A stretch of DNA of 16,173 nucleotides from Betaproteobacteria bacterium (lineage in GTDB: Bacteria; Pseudomonadota; Gammaproteobacteria; Burkholderiales; Gallionellaceae): NCBI GenBank assembly GCA_028871775.1, contig JAGWMH010000013.1, positions 1 to 16,173 on the forward strand, written 5' to 3'. Both the position numbers and the translations under genes were made by a program. Positions within the stretch are counted from its first letter, which is position 1. Every line of letters starts with the position of its first letter. A model generated the notes under the pieces. It was given only the letters and a program-made list of their open reading frames with translations, did not search any database and was not told the DNA's origin. This document shows positions 1 through 7,683 of the stretch, one piece after another.

Positions 1-918
1 GATCTCGATCCCGGCGAAGTCGTCATTCAGACGCATTATTCCAGCGTGAACTACAAGGATGCACTCGCCGCTACCGGCGCGGGCAAGGTGGTGCGCCGCT
101 TTCCCTGTGTCGGCGGGGTGGATGCGGCGGGTGTGGTGGTCAGTTCGTCCGATGCGCGCTTCAAGGCGGGCGATGCGGCGCTGGTCACCGGCTACGGTAT
201 GGGGGTGGATCACGACGGCGGGTTTGCCGAATATGTGCGCGCTCCAGCCGATTGGGTGGTGCCGTTGCCGCAGGGGCTGACACTGTTCGAAGCGATGGCG
301 ATCGGCACGGCGGGTTTTGCCGCCGCGCTGTCGATACATCGCCTTGAGCAGAATGACCTTAAGCCTGCCAACGGCAAGGTGATCGTGACCGGTGCGACCG
401 GCGGGGTGGCGAGCCTCGCCATCCAGATGCTGGCGCAACTGGGGTATCACGTGGTCGCGCTGACCGGAAAAGACAGCGAACACGATTATCTGAAGTCTCT
501 CGGTGTGGCTGAAATATTGCCGCGCAAGGGTTTGGTGATGGGCACGCGCCCGCTGGAAAAGGCGCAGTGGGCCGGTGCACTGGATGCGGTGGGCGGCGAC
601 ACGCTGGCGTGGCTGACGCGCACCATGCAGCAGAACGGCGTGATCGCCAGCTTCGGCAATGCGGGGGGCATCGAACTGCACACCACGGTGCTGCCCTTCA
701 TCCTGCGCGGCGTGCGTCTCATCGGCATCGATTCCGCCGCCACTGCCATGCAGTTGCGCCGCGCAATCTGGCAACGTCTATCAACGGATTTTCATCCCCG
801 CTTGCTGGCGCAGGTGGCACATGCCGTCCCACTCGCCGAGTTGCCGCAAGTATTCCCGCAGATGCTGCAAGGCAAGCTGCGCGGACGCACGGTGGTGGGG
901 ATAAAACCGGTAGGTTAG
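1..918 (+). CDS. acuI: Acryloyl-CoA reductase-like MDR oxidoreductase (YhdH/AcuI family), 5' truncated by window
   Basis: The frame is open from base 1 and reads DLDPGEVVIQTHYSSVNYKD before any start codon, so the true start lies outside the window. About 20-25 N-terminal residues are probably missing from a family of about 325 aa. The 305 visible residues show the SSVNYKD motif of zinc-independent medium-chain dehydrogenase/reductases. A Rossmann-type nucleotide-binding stretch follows (VTGATGGVASLAIQ, about residues 125-138), and the C-terminus LRGRTVVGI is typical of YhdH/AcuI. Members reduce acryloyl-CoA to propionyl-CoA with NADPH in the cytosol, detoxifying acryloyl-CoA; other quinone-oxidoreductase-like enzymes have a similar fold. 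The GTG at 46 lies inside the conserved motif and is not the start. The gene ends directly at the tRNA-Leu promoter and has no evident functional link to the downstream genes. Family assignment is firm; the exact substrate is inferred. Confidence 0.85.
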   Translation, partial: DLDPGEVVIQTHYSSVNYKDALAATGAGKVVRRFPCVGGVDAAGVVVSSSDARFKAGDAALVTGYGMGVDHDGGFAEYVRAPADWVVPLPQGLTLFEAMAIGTAGFAAALSIHRLEQNDLKPANGKVIVTGATGGVASLAIQMLAQLGYHVVALTGKDSEHDYLKSLGVAEILPRKGLVMGTRPLEKAQWAGALDAVGGDTLAWLTRTMQQNGVIASFGNAGGIELHTTVLPFILRGVRLIGIDSAATAMQLRRAIWQRLSTDFHPRLLAQVAHAVPLAELPQVFPQMLQGKLRGRTVVGIKPVG

Positions 919-927
919 TGCTATAAT
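919..927 (+). promoter_or_regulatory. Extended -10 promoter of tRNA-Leu
   Basis: TG at 919-920, one base, then a perfect TATAAT at 922-927, 28 bases before the mature tRNA. No good -35 hexamer is visible 16-18 bases upstream, as expected for an extended -10 promoter. It begins at the base after the stop codon (916-918) of the upstream reductase gene. A GC-rich run (CCGCCCCC, 928-935) follows where the discriminator would be, as is common for stable-RNA promoters under stringent control; that control is inferred. Confidence 0.65.
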
Positions 928-954
928 CCGCCCCCAAAGCTGGAAACAAACAGC

Positions 955-1039
955 GCGAAAGTGGCGGAATTGGTAGACGCACTGGATTTAGGTTCCAGCG
1001 CCTTACGGCGTGAGAGTTCGAGTCTCTCCTTTCGCACCA
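955..1039 (+). tRNA. tRNA-Leu (anticodon UAG)
   Basis: An 85-nt class II tRNA. The acceptor stem GCGAAAG (955-961) pairs fully with CTTTCGC (1029-1035), followed by discriminator A and an encoded CCA (1037-1039). The anticodon stem CTGGA/TCCAG (982-986/994-998) encloses the loop TTTAGGT, with anticodon TAG at 989-991, reading CUA and probably other CUN codons. The long variable arm (about GCGCCTTACGGCGT) is typical of tRNA-Leu, and the T arm carries GTTCGAGTC. trigger factor starts 40 nt downstream with no terminator in between, so co-transcription is possible. Confidence 0.97.
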
Positions 1040-1078
1040 ACCGAAACTTCATTTTTATAAACCTCAAGGAAAGTCAGA

Positions 1079-2383
1079 ATGTCTAGCGTAGAAACCCTGG
1101 GTGCATTGGAGCGCCGCCTTAATGCATTTATCCCCCAGCAACAGCTTCGCGGCGAGATCGAGGCGCGCCTGAAGCGTTTGGGGCGCACCGCCAAGGTGCA
1201 CGGTTTCAGGCCGGGAAAGGTGCCATTCAAGATTCTGCAGCAGCAGTATGGCGCGCAAGTGCATCAGGAAGTGCTGGGAGACGCCTTGCAGCGCTCCTTT
1301 ACCGAGGCGGTGCAGGCCAACAGTCTCAAGGTGGCGGGCTATCCCGACTTCGAGATCAAGGCCGCCGATCCCGCCGCCGAGCAGATTGAATACAGCGCAA
1401 CTTTTGAAGTCTATCCGGAGGTTGTGCTGGGAGATATTGGTGCGGAAAGCATGGAACGCGCGACCTACGTTTTGAGTGATGCCGACGTCGACAATACCAT
1501 CAATACACTGCGCAAGCAGCGTGCGGTGTACGAACCAACCGACCGTGCGGCGCAGAATGAAGACCGGGTGCGCATTGATTTCTCCGGCAAGCTGGATGGT
1601 AAGGTGTTCGAAGGCGGCGAGGCCAAGGATTTTGCGGTGGTGCTGGGCGCAGGACGCATGTTGCAGGATTTCGAAAACGCCATCATCGGCATGAAGGCGG
1701 GTGAGACCAAATCTTTCGACATGACTTTCCCCAAGGACTACCACGGCAAGAATGTGGCAGGCAAGCAAGTGACTTTCACCATTACACTGCACGGGGTGGA
1801 AGCGCCGCGCCTGCCGGAACTGGATGCCGAATTTGCCAAGTTGCTCGGCGTCGAAGATGGTGATGTAACCAAGCTGAAGGCGGAAATCCGCGACAATCTG
1901 GCGCGCGAGGTCGAGCGCCGCCTTAAGGCGCATAACAAAAACAGTGCGATGGACTTGCTGTTGAAAGTCGTCCGGCTGGAAGCACCCAAGGCACTCGTGG
2001 ATTCAGAGGTGCAGAACCTGATGCAGCAATCCATGCATGACATGCGGGAGCGCGGTATAAAGATACCACAGGGCGCGTCGTTGCCGCCCGAGCTGTTTAC
2101 AGAGCGCGCGCAGAGACGCGTCAAGCTAGGGCTGATCCTGGTTGAGTTGGTCAAGCAGCAGGATTTGAATGCCAAACCCGAGCAGGTCAAGGCGCTGGTG
2201 CAGGATTATGCGCAGAGTTTTGAACACCCGGAAGAAGTGGTAAAGTGGCATTATGGTGATTCGTCGCGTTTGCAGGAAGCGAAGAACATGGTGCTGGAAG
2301 ACAACGTGGTGGCGTGGGTGATGAAGGTCGCCAAGGTGACCGACAGGGTGATGGAATTTAACGAGTTGATGGGGAAAGATTGA
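1079..2383 (+). CDS. tig: Trigger factor (ribosome-associated chaperone / peptidyl-prolyl isomerase)
   Basis: The 434 residues match the usual length of about 432. Trigger factor docks at the ribosome exit tunnel and shields nascent chains; its central FKBP-like domain isomerises prolyl bonds. The ribosome-binding signature GFRPGKVP is at residues 42-49 of the N-terminal domain. The FKBP-like domain spans roughly 161-246 (starting [14 protein letters not shown]), and the remainder is the helical, charged C-terminal chaperone domain. The start ATG at 1079 has an AAGGA (1066-1070) eight bases upstream. The gene heads the tig-clpP-clpX-lon order also seen in E. coli, placing folding and ATP-dependent proteolysis together. 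Its TGA stop shares one base with the clpP start, suggesting translational coupling. No separate promoter was recognised between the tRNA and tig. Confidence 0.97.
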   Translation: MSSVETLGALERRLNAFIPQQQLRGEIEARLKRLGRTAKVHGFRPGKVPFKILQQQYGAQVHQEVLGDALQRSFTEAVQANSLKVAGYPDFEIKAADPAAEQIEYSATFEVYPEVVLGDIGAESMERATYVLSDADVDNTINTLRKQRAVYEPTDRAAQNEDRVRIDFSGKLDGKVFEGGEAKDFAVVLGAGRMLQDFENAIIGMKAGETKSFDMTFPKDYHGKNVAGKQVTFTITLHGVEAPRLPELDAEFAKLLGVEDGDVTKLKAEIRDNLAREVERRLKAHNKNSAMDLLLKVVRLEAPKALVDSEVQNLMQQSMHDMRERGIKIPQGASLPPELFTERAQRRVKLGLILVELVKQQDLNAKPEQVKALVQDYAQSFEHPEEVVKWHYGDSSRLQEAKNMVLEDNVVAWVMKVAKVTDRVMEFNELMGKD

Positions 2384-3012
2384 TGATGCATAGCGATACG
2401 CCGCAAAAAAACAGGGAGCCGCAGAACCTGGGCATGATCCCGATGGTCATTGAAACCAGCGGGCGCGGAGAACGGGCGTATGACATCTATTCGCGCTTGC
2501 TCAAGGAGCGCGTTATATTCCTGGTGGGGGAGATCAACGATAATGTTGCCAACCTGGTGGTGGCGCAGTTGTTGTTCCTCGAGTCCGAAAACCCGGACAA
2601 GGAGATTCACCTCTACATCAACTCGCCCGGCGGCTCCATTTCGGCGGGGATGGCGATTTATGACACCATGCAATTCATCAAGCCGGATGTATCCACGCTG
2701 TGTGTCGGCATAGCCGCATCCATGGGCGCTTTCCTGCTGCAGGCAGGCGCCAGGGGCAAGCGCTTTGTGCTGCCCAATTCCACGGTGATGATCCACCAGC
2801 CGCTGGGCGGCTTTCATGGCCAGGCGACGGACATCGAGATTCATGCCAAATACATCTTGAGTCTGCGCGAGCGCCTGTACATCCTGATGGCGCAACACAC
2901 CGGCCGCAGCATCGAGGAGATTGCCCGTGACAGCGAGCGCGACAAGTTTCTCAATGCGGCCGAGGCGGTCGAATACGGTCTGGTGGACAAGGTGCTGGAC
3001 AAGCGGGCTTAA
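2383..3012 (+). CDS. clpP: ATP-dependent Clp protease proteolytic subunit ClpP
   Basis: The 209 residues encode the serine peptidase that forms the two-ring barrel of ClpXP/ClpAP in the cytosol. The catalytic triad is visible: Ser113 in GIAASMGAF, His138 in MIHQPLGG, and Asp187 in SERDKFL. The spacing matches E. coli ClpP (25 and 49 residues apart). A short propeptide before about residue 15 is expected to be cleaved. Start: ATG 2383 overlaps the tig stop by one base (TGATG) and has GGGGA at 2371-2375 seven bases upstream. ATG 2386 is an alternative, and the TTG at 2380 is not needed. The downstream partner clpX is separated by a repeat array rather than the usual short spacer. No heat-shock promoter is visible between tig and clpP, so expression probably depends on tig transcription and coupling. 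Confidence 0.97.
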   Translation: MMHSDTPQKNREPQNLGMIPMVIETSGRGERAYDIYSRLLKERVIFLVGEINDNVANLVVAQLLFLESENPDKEIHLYINSPGGSISAGMAIYDTMQFIKPDVSTLCVGIAASMGAFLLQAGARGKRFVLPNSTVMIHQPLGGFHGQATDIEIHAKYILSLRERLYILMAQHTGRSIEEIARDSERDKFLNAAEAVEYGLVDKVLDKRA

Positions 3013-3019
3013 GAATAAT

Positions 3020-3145
3020 AGCTGGTAGCTCGTAGCAAGTAGTTTGTAGCTGGTTAGTCGCGCTACACGCGGTGTTGATTGTGCTACCCGCTACCCGCTA
3101 CTTGCTACTTGCTACCAGCTACCAGCTACCAGCTACCAGCTACCA
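3020..3145 (+). repeat. Inverted heptamer repeat array between clpP and clpX
   Basis: The downstream arm (3083-3145) is nine exact-length heptamers: GCTACCC twice, GCTACTT twice, GCTACCA five times. The upstream arm (3023-3057) is five heptamers in the opposite orientation (TGGTAGC, TCGTAGC, AAGTAGT, TTGTAGC, TGGTTAG). Bases 3020-3042 are complementary to 3105-3127 at 22 of 23 positions, so the transcript can form a long hairpin with a loop of about 62 nt. That loop includes a small CGCG/CGCG hairpin (3059-3071). There is no T-run, so it is not an intrinsic terminator. It resembles heptameric short tandem repeat families of other bacteria; family identity is not established. Confidence 0.9.
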
Positions 3146-3168
3146 GCTTAACTAACAGTGAGGGCTAT

Positions 3169-4425
3169 ATGTCGTCGGAAAAAAACAAGGGTGACAAATT
3201 GCTGTATTGCTCGTTCTGCGGCAAGAGCCAGCATGAAGTGCGCAAGCTGATTGCGGGTCCTTCCGTGTTCGTGTGCGACGAGTGCATCGAGTTGTGCAAC
3301 GACATCATCCGCGAGGAAACTCATGGCGCGTTGCCCGGCAAGGCGGACAAGAACAGCTTGCCGGTGCCGCATGAAATTCGCGCGCGCCTCGACGAATATG
3401 TAATCGGCCAGGAAAAGGCCAAGAAAATTCTGTCCGTGGCGGTATACAACCACTACAAGCGCCTGAAGAGCTCTGACAAGGATGGCGTGGAACTGTCCAA
3501 GAGCAATATTCTGCTGATCGGCCCGACCGGCTCCGGCAAGACCCTGCTGGCACAGACCCTGGCGCGCCTGCTGAACGTGCCGTTTGTGATGGCGGACGCC
3601 ACCACGCTGACCGAGGCGGGGTATGTCGGCGAGGATGTCGAGAATATCATTCAGAAGCTGCTGCAGGCGTGCGATTACGATGTGGAGCGCGCGCAGCGCG
3701 GCATCGTCTATATCGACGAGATCGACAAGATTTCGCGCAAGTCTGACAACCCTTCGATCACCCGCGATGTTTCGGGCGAGGGCGTGCAGCAGGCGCTGCT
3801 CAAGCTGATCGAGGGCACCAAGGCATCGGTGCCGCCGCAGGGCGGGCGCAAACATCCGAATACCGAATTCCTGCAGGTGGATACCACCAACATCCTGTTC
3901 ATCTGCGGCGGCGCCTTCGACGGCCTGGACAAGGTCATCCGCAACCGTTCGGAAAAGGCCGGGATCGGCTTCGGTGCGGATCTCGCCAAGCGCGATGACC
4001 GGAAGGGTGTAGGGGCGGTGCTGAGCGAGGTGGAGCCGGAGGATTTGATCAAGTTCGGCCTGATCCCCGAGTTTGTCGGCCGCCTGCCGGTGGTTGCCAC
4101 ACTGGAGGAACTCGACGAGGCGGCGCTGGTCCAGATATTGACCGAGCCCAAAAATGCCCTCACCAAGCAGTACCAGAAGCTGTTCGCGATGGAAGGGGTG
4201 GAGCTGGAATTCCGCGGCGGGGTGTTGCAGGCCATCGCCAAAAAGGCGCTGGCGCGCAAGGCCGGAGCGCGCGGCTTGCGCTCCATCCTGGAACATGCTC
4301 TGCTCGACACCATGTTCGACCTTCCCTCCATCGAGAACGTGGAGAAGGTGGTGCTGGACGAAAACAGCGCGAGCAGGGAAATCCAGCCCATCGTGATGTA
4401 CGCGGACACGCCCAAGGCGGCTTAA
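3169..4425 (+). CDS. clpX: ATP-dependent Clp protease ATP-binding subunit ClpX
   Basis: The 418 residues (family about 420) form the hexameric AAA+ unfoldase that feeds ClpP. The N-terminal C4 zinc-binding domain has Cys14, Cys17, Cys36 and Cys39. Walker A GPTGSGKT is at 118-125, the pore-1 loop GYVGED at 151-156 and Walker B YIDEIDK at 181-187. The ClpP-docking loop IGF is at 266-268, and sensor 2 GARGLR at 366-371. The start at ATG 3169 gives the family N-terminus [14 protein letters not shown] and has GAGGG at 3160-3164, a slightly short spacing of four. The frame stays open 30 codons further upstream to a TTG at 3079, but that part only translates the heptamer array and should not be annotated. 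clpP lies 156 bases upstream and lon follows. Confidence 0.97.
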   Translation: MSSEKNKGDKLLYCSFCGKSQHEVRKLIAGPSVFVCDECIELCNDIIREETHGALPGKADKNSLPVPHEIRARLDEYVIGQEKAKKILSVAVYNHYKRLKSSDKDGVELSKSNILLIGPTGSGKTLLAQTLARLLNVPFVMADATTLTEAGYVGEDVENIIQKLLQACDYDVERAQRGIVYIDEIDKISRKSDNPSITRDVSGEGVQQALLKLIEGTKASVPPQGGRKHPNTEFLQVDTTNILFICGGAFDGLDKVIRNRSEKAGIGFGADLAKRDDRKGVGAVLSEVEPEDLIKFGLIPEFVGRLPVVATLEELDEAALVQILTEPKNALTKQYQKLFAMEGVELEFRGGVLQAIAKKALARKAGARGLRSILEHALLDTMFDLPSIENVEKVVLDENSASREIQPIVMYADTPKAA

Positions 4426-4454
4426 TCCTTCATAAACAGTGCGATAGGAGGCGG

Positions 4455-4482
4455 CTTGAATTATTGTGCCGCGCCACAATCT
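4455..4482 (+). promoter_or_regulatory. Candidate heat-shock (sigma32-like) promoter of lon with overlapping dyad
   Basis: CTTGAA at 4455-4460 is a full match to the sigma32 -35 core. Thirteen bases later CCACAATC (4474-4481) matches the CCCCATnT -10 core only in part. Between and over them lies the inverted repeat ATTGTG-N6-CACAAT (4463-4468 and 4475-4480), which could be an operator or a small hairpin. The site sits in the 92-base clpX-lon spacer just before lon, a gene driven by heat-shock sigma in E. coli. No good sigma70 alternative was seen. Confidence 0.4.
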
Positions 4483-4517
4483 AACACGGCATGTTAACCA
4501 ACGGAAGAATTCCTGCC

Positions 4518-6932
4518 ATGCTTGAACACGACACCAATAATCCCTCCTCCATCCTGTTTCCGTTGCTGCCTTTGCGCGATGTGGTGGTGTTCCCCCACAT
4601 GGTGATTCCGTTGTTTGTCGGGCGCGCGAAATCCATCAAGGCGCTGGAATCCGCCATGGAGGCCGGCAAAAGCATCGTGCTGGTGGCACAGAAATCCGCC
4701 GCCAAGGATGAACCCTCCACGGATGACATGTATCGCATCGGCAGCATCGCCAGCATCTTGCAGATGCTCAAGTTGCCGGACGGCACGGTCAAGGTGCTGG
4801 TGGAGGGTACGCAGCGCGCCAGGGTGCTGCGTGTGCTGGACGAGAATACGCATTTCGACGCCGACATCGAACCGGTGCCGGCAGATGACAACCTGGGGCA
4901 TGAAGCCGAGGCGATGCGCCGCGCGCTGATTAACCAGTTCGATCAATACGTCAAGCTCAACAAAAAAATCCCGCCGGAAATCCTGACCTCGCTGGCCGGC
5001 ATAGACGATGCCGGGCGGCTGGCGGATACCATCGCCGCGCACTTGCCGCTCAAGCTGGAGCAGAAGCAGGAAGTGCTGGAAATTTTCGATGTGCGCAAGC
5101 GTCTGGAACATTTACTGGGTCTGCTGGAAGCCGAACTCGACATCCTGCAGGTGGAAAAACGCATCCGCGGCCGCGTCAAGCGCCAGATGGAAAAGAGCCA
5201 GCGCGAGTATTACCTGAACGAGCAGGTGAAGGCGATCCAGAAGGAACTGGGCGAGGGCGAGGAAGGCGCGGACGTTGATGAGCTGGAAAAGAAAATCAAG
5301 GCTGCGCACATGCCCAAGGAGGCGCGCACCAAGGCCGAGTCCGAACTGAAGAAGCTGCGCCTGATGTCCCCCATGTCCGCCGAGGCGACCGTGGTGCGCA
5401 ACTATATTGACGTGCTGGTGGGATTGCCGTGGAAAAAGAAAACCAAGATCAGCACCGACCTGAAAAATGCCGAAGAGATTCTGGAAGCGGATCATTACGG
5501 CCTGGAAAAGGTCAAGGAACGCATCGTCGAGTACCTCGCGGTGCAGCAGCGGGTGGACAAGATGAAGGCGCCTATCCTGTGCCTGGTGGGACCGCCCGGC
5601 GTGGGCAAGACTTCGCTGGGGCAGTCCATCGCGCGCGCGACCAACCGCAAATTCATGCGCATGTCGCTGGGCGGGGTACGTGACGAGTCGGAAATTCGCG
5701 GTCACCGCCGCACTTATATCGGTTCCATGCCGGGCAAGATTTTGCAGAACATGTCCAAGGTGAGCGTGAAGAACCCGTTGTTCCTGCTCGACGAAGTGGA
5801 CAAGATGGGCATGGATTTCCGCGGCGATCCGTCCTCCGCGCTGCTCGAGGTGCTTGACCCGGAACAGAACCATACCTTTGTAGACCACTACGTCGAGGTC
5901 GAGTATGACTTGTCCGACGTGATGTTCGTGGCGACCGCGAACACCATGAACATTCCCGCTCCGTTGCTGGACCGCATGGAAATCATCCATGTGTCGAGCT
6001 ACACCGAGGACGAAAAGGTCAACATCGCGGCGCGTTACCTGATTCCCAAGGCGCTGAAGAACAACGGCCTGAAGCCGGAGGAAATCAGCATTTCCGAAAG
6101 TGCCATCCGCGACATCCTGCGCTATTACACGCGCGAGGCGGGGGTGCGCAGTCTGGAGCGCGAGCTTTCCAAAATCTGCCGCAAGGTGGTCAAGGCGCTA
6201 TTGCTCAAGGGACGCGGCAACAAGGTGACGGTGAATGCGCGCAACCTGGATAAATACCTCGGCGTGCGGCGCTATACCTATGGCATCGCGGAGAAGCACA
6301 ATCAGGTTGGGCAGGTGACCGGTCTGGCGTGGACCGAGGTCGGGGGCGAGTTGCTGACCATCGAGACTGCGGTATTGCCGGGCAAGGGCAAGACTACCAC
6401 CACCGGCAAGTTGGGCGAGGTGATGCAGGAGTCGATCCAGGCCGCGCTCAGCGTGGTGCGCAGCCGCGCGCGCGGGCTGGGCATCGCCGAGGATTTCTAC
6501 CAGAAAAATGATTTGCATATCCACCTGCCGGAGGGCGCCACACCCAAGGACGGGCCGAGTGCGGGCGTCGGTATTTGCACGGCGATGGTGTCCGCGCTGA
6601 CCGGCATCCCGGTGCGCGCGGATGTGGCGATGACGGGGGAAATCACGCTGCGCGGCGAAGTGTTGCCGATCGGCGGGCTGAAGGAAAAGCTGCTGGCAGC
6701 GCAACGCGGCGGTATCAAGGTCGCCCTGATTCCGGAAGAAAACACCAAGGATCTCGTGGAGATTCCGGATAGCGTCAAGAACAAGCTGGAGATTCATCCG
6801 GTCAAGTGGATAGACCAGGTGCTGGAAATGGCTCTGGAGCGCAAGCCGGAGCCATTACCAGAAGTTGCGCCGACGGTCAATCCCATTCCGGTTGCGGACG
6901 GAAATCACGGTACTGCTGTAATCAAGCATTGA
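4518..6932 (+). CDS. lon: ATP-dependent protease Lon (La)
   Basis: The 804 residues encode the homo-oligomeric AAA+ serine protease that removes misfolded and short-lived regulatory proteins. The N-terminal LON substrate-binding domain starts at [15 protein letters not shown] (about residue 14). A long helical segment (about 200-290) follows. Walker A GPPGVGKT is at 358-365 and Walker B LLDEVDK at 423-429. The C-terminal protease domain has the Ser-Lys dyad: Ser681 in KDGPSAGVG and Lys724 in [10 protein letters not shown]. The last 25-30 residues form a proline-rich variable tail. Start: ATG 4518 has GGAAGAA (4503-4509) eight bases upstream. ATG 4491 would add nine residues but lacks a Shine-Dalgarno sequence. 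No convincing intrinsic terminator follows; the hupB promoter lies about 70 bases downstream. Confidence 0.96.
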   Translation: MLEHDTNNPSSILFPLLPLRDVVVFPHMVIPLFVGRAKSIKALESAMEAGKSIVLVAQKSAAKDEPSTDDMYRIGSIASILQMLKLPDGTVKVLVEGTQRARVLRVLDENTHFDADIEPVPADDNLGHEAEAMRRALINQFDQYVKLNKKIPPEILTSLAGIDDAGRLADTIAAHLPLKLEQKQEVLEIFDVRKRLEHLLGLLEAELDILQVEKRIRGRVKRQMEKSQREYYLNEQVKAIQKELGEGEEGADVDELEKKIKAAHMPKEARTKAESELKKLRLMSPMSAEATVVRNYIDVLVGLPWKKKTKISTDLKNAEEILEADHYGLEKVKERIVEYLAVQQRVDKMKAPILCLVGPPGVGKTSLGQSIARATNRKFMRMSLGGVRDESEIRGHRRTYIGSMPGKILQNMSKVSVKNPLFLLDEVDKMGMDFRGDPSSALLEVLDPEQNHTFVDHYVEVEYDLSDVMFVATANTMNIPAPLLDRMEIIHVSSYTEDEKVNIAARYLIPKALKNNGLKPEEISISESAIRDILRYYTREAGVRSLERELSKICRKVVKALLLKGRGNKVTVNARNLDKYLGVRRYTYGIAEKHNQVGQVTGLAWTEVGGELLTIETAVLPGKGKTTTTGKLGEVMQESIQAALSVVRSRARGLGIAEDFYQKNDLHIHLPEGATPKDGPSAGVGICTAMVSALTGIPVRADVAMTGEITLRGEVLPIGGLKEKLLAAQRGGIKVALIPEENTKDLVEIPDSVKNKLEIHPVKWIDQVLEMALERKPEPLPEVAPTVNPIPVADGNHGTAVIKH

Positions 6933-7003
6933 TGCGGTGTGCATGGGTTTGTAACAAAACCATCAAAAAAATAACGAAAAAGAAAATAAAGTTTTTGAAT
7001 CGC

Positions 7004-7032
7004 TTGACCAAGCCAAAAACCCTTGATATAAA
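7004..7032 (+). promoter_or_regulatory. Sigma70 promoter of hupB
   Basis: TTGACC (7004-7009), exactly 17 bases, then TATAAA (7027-7032), preceded by an extended -10 TG at 7024-7025. The A/T-rich stretch at about 6960-6997, with several A-runs, lies where a UP element would contact the RNA polymerase alpha subunits. Predicted initiation is near 7039, giving a leader of about 50 nt. This is the clearest promoter in the window and fits an abundant nucleoid protein. Confidence 0.85.
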
Positions 7033-7091
7033 GCCATTGCAGGGTTTTCCTGTCAAACTAAACCAAACACTTGCCTAAAGGGGATGCTTAT

Positions 7092-7364
7092 ATGAATAAA
7101 TCTGAACTGATTGATGCAATCGCAAAATCTGCTGATATTTCCAAGGCCGCTGCCGGCCGTGCGCTGGATGCGACCGTTGATACCGTCAAGAAAGCATTGA
7201 AAAAAGGCGATCTGGTTACCTTGGTTGGTTTTGGTACATTTTATGTGGGCAAACGCGCTGCCCGCAATGGCCGCAATCCACGCACTGGCGCGACGATCAA
7301 GATCAAGGCAGCGAAGGTTCCAAAATTCCGCGCCGGCAAAGGCCTGAAAGACGCAGTGAATTAA
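7092..7364 (+). CDS. hupB: DNA-binding protein HU-beta
   Basis: A 90-residue histone-like protein with the HU fold: helical dimerisation core [20 protein letters not shown], the VGFGTF turn at 45-50, and the DNA-bending arm RNGRNPRTG (58-66) with the intercalating Pro63. HU dimers bend and compact DNA non-specifically in the nucleoid. Start: ATG 7092 follows AAAGGGGA (7077-7084) by seven bases. A TTG at 7071 in frame would add seven non-conserved residues and is rejected. It lies downstream of lon, as in many proteobacteria, but has its own strong promoter. tRNA-Val begins nine bases after the stop, so the tRNA must be processed from the hupB transcript. Confidence 0.96.
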   Translation: MNKSELIDAIAKSADISKAAAGRALDATVDTVKKALKKGDLVTLVGFGTFYVGKRAARNGRNPRTGATIKIKAAKVPKFRAGKGLKDAVN

Positions 7365-7373
7365 TATTCTTTC

Positions 7374-7449
7374 GGGTGCTTAGCTCAGCTGGTAGAGCGT
7401 CGCCCTTACAAGGCGAATGTCGGCGGTTCGATCCCGTCAGCACCTACCA
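7374..7449 (+). tRNA. tRNA-Val (anticodon UAC)
   Basis: A 76-nt tRNA with encoded CCA (7447-7449). The acceptor stem GGGTGCT (7374-7380) pairs with AGCACCT (7439-7445); the first pair is G-U rather than the usual G-C. The anticodon stem TCGCC/GGCGA (7400-7404/7412-7416) holds the loop CTTACAA, with anticodon TAC at 7407-7409. The D arm TAGCTCAGCTGGTAGAGC and the T arm GGTTCGATCC are standard. It is probably co-transcribed with hupB and ends before the terminator at 7470. Confidence 0.96.
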
Positions 7450-7469
7450 GATTAAGATTCAAGGTTCAG

Positions 7470-7499
7470 AAGGGTTAGGTTGATGTCCTAACCCTTTTT
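7470..7499 (+). terminator. Intrinsic terminator of the hupB-tRNA-Val transcript
   Basis: A ten-base-pair stem AAGGGTTAGG (7470-7479) / CCTAACCCTT (7487-7496) with a seven-base loop, running into T7495-T7499. It lies 20 bases after the tRNA-Val CCA and separates the hupB unit from the thrS unit. Confidence 0.88.
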
Positions 7500-7554
7500 C
7501 TTGTCCGGAATTTTTTTAATCCGCAGTTCCTTAAGTTAATCACTGTGGCAATGG

Positions 7555-7584
7555 TTGTTTTGACCATAGGTAGCAGGATATACT
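7555..7584 (+). promoter_or_regulatory. Candidate promoter for the thrS leader
   Basis: TTGTTT (7555-7560), 18 bases, then TATACT (7579-7584). The -10 is good and the -35 moderate. An inverted repeat ATGGT/ACCAT (7551-7555 and 7563-7567) overlaps the -35 region and may be an operator. ACTGTGGC occurs twice 40 bases apart (7542-7549, 7582-7589), flanking the promoter. Start of transcription would be near 7591. The role is inferred from position alone. Confidence 0.45.
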
Positions 7585-7629
7585 GTGGCTGCTTAGGGGG
7601 ATGAATTGTTACCCTGACTATGTATTGGA

Positions 7630-7654
7630 GTGCGGCGTTGCCGCACTTTTTTTT
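7630..7654 (+). terminator. Intrinsic terminator inside the thrS leader (possible attenuator)
   Basis: A seven-base-pair GC-rich stem GTGCGGC (7630-7636) / GCCGCAC (7640-7646) with a GTT loop, followed directly by eight T (7647-7654). It is textbook in form, yet lies only 30 bases before the thrS start codon and downstream of the candidate promoter at 7579. Transcripts from that promoter would stop after about 60 nt unless read-through is allowed. It could be an attenuator, or it could end a short RNA. Confidence 0.85.
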
Positions 7655-7683
7655 CCGCAGTTTGTTATTGAAGAGAAATAGAT

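Noticed and set aside
3020..3145. CRISPR array
   Set aside because: The units are contiguous 7-mers without spacers, in two orientations; no cas genes are present.
3079..3168. 30-residue N-terminal extension of ClpX from a TTG start
   Set aside because: It only translates the heptamer array (repeating [11 protein letters not shown] peptide). The family N-terminus and a Shine-Dalgarno sequence support ATG 3169.
3148..4479. 443-codon open frame on the minus strand opposite clpX
   Set aside because: It mirrors the GC-rich codon pattern of clpX, has no recognisable domain and no ribosome-binding site. The same applies to long minus frames opposite tig, lon, thrS, pheS and pheT.
4491..4517. ATG 4491 as lon start
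   Set aside because: There is no Shine-Dalgarno sequence upstream, while ATG 4518 has GGAAGAA at proper spacing and gives the usual length.
6941..6965. Terminator after lon
   Set aside because: ATGGGTTTG/CAAAACCAT forms only two four-bp stretches around a mismatch and is followed by A-rich, not T-rich, sequence.
7601..7681. 26-codon thrS leader peptide gene
   Set aside because: The G-run touches the ATG, so spacing is wrong. It has no threonine codons and reads through the terminator hairpin, so a classical attenuation peptide is not supported.
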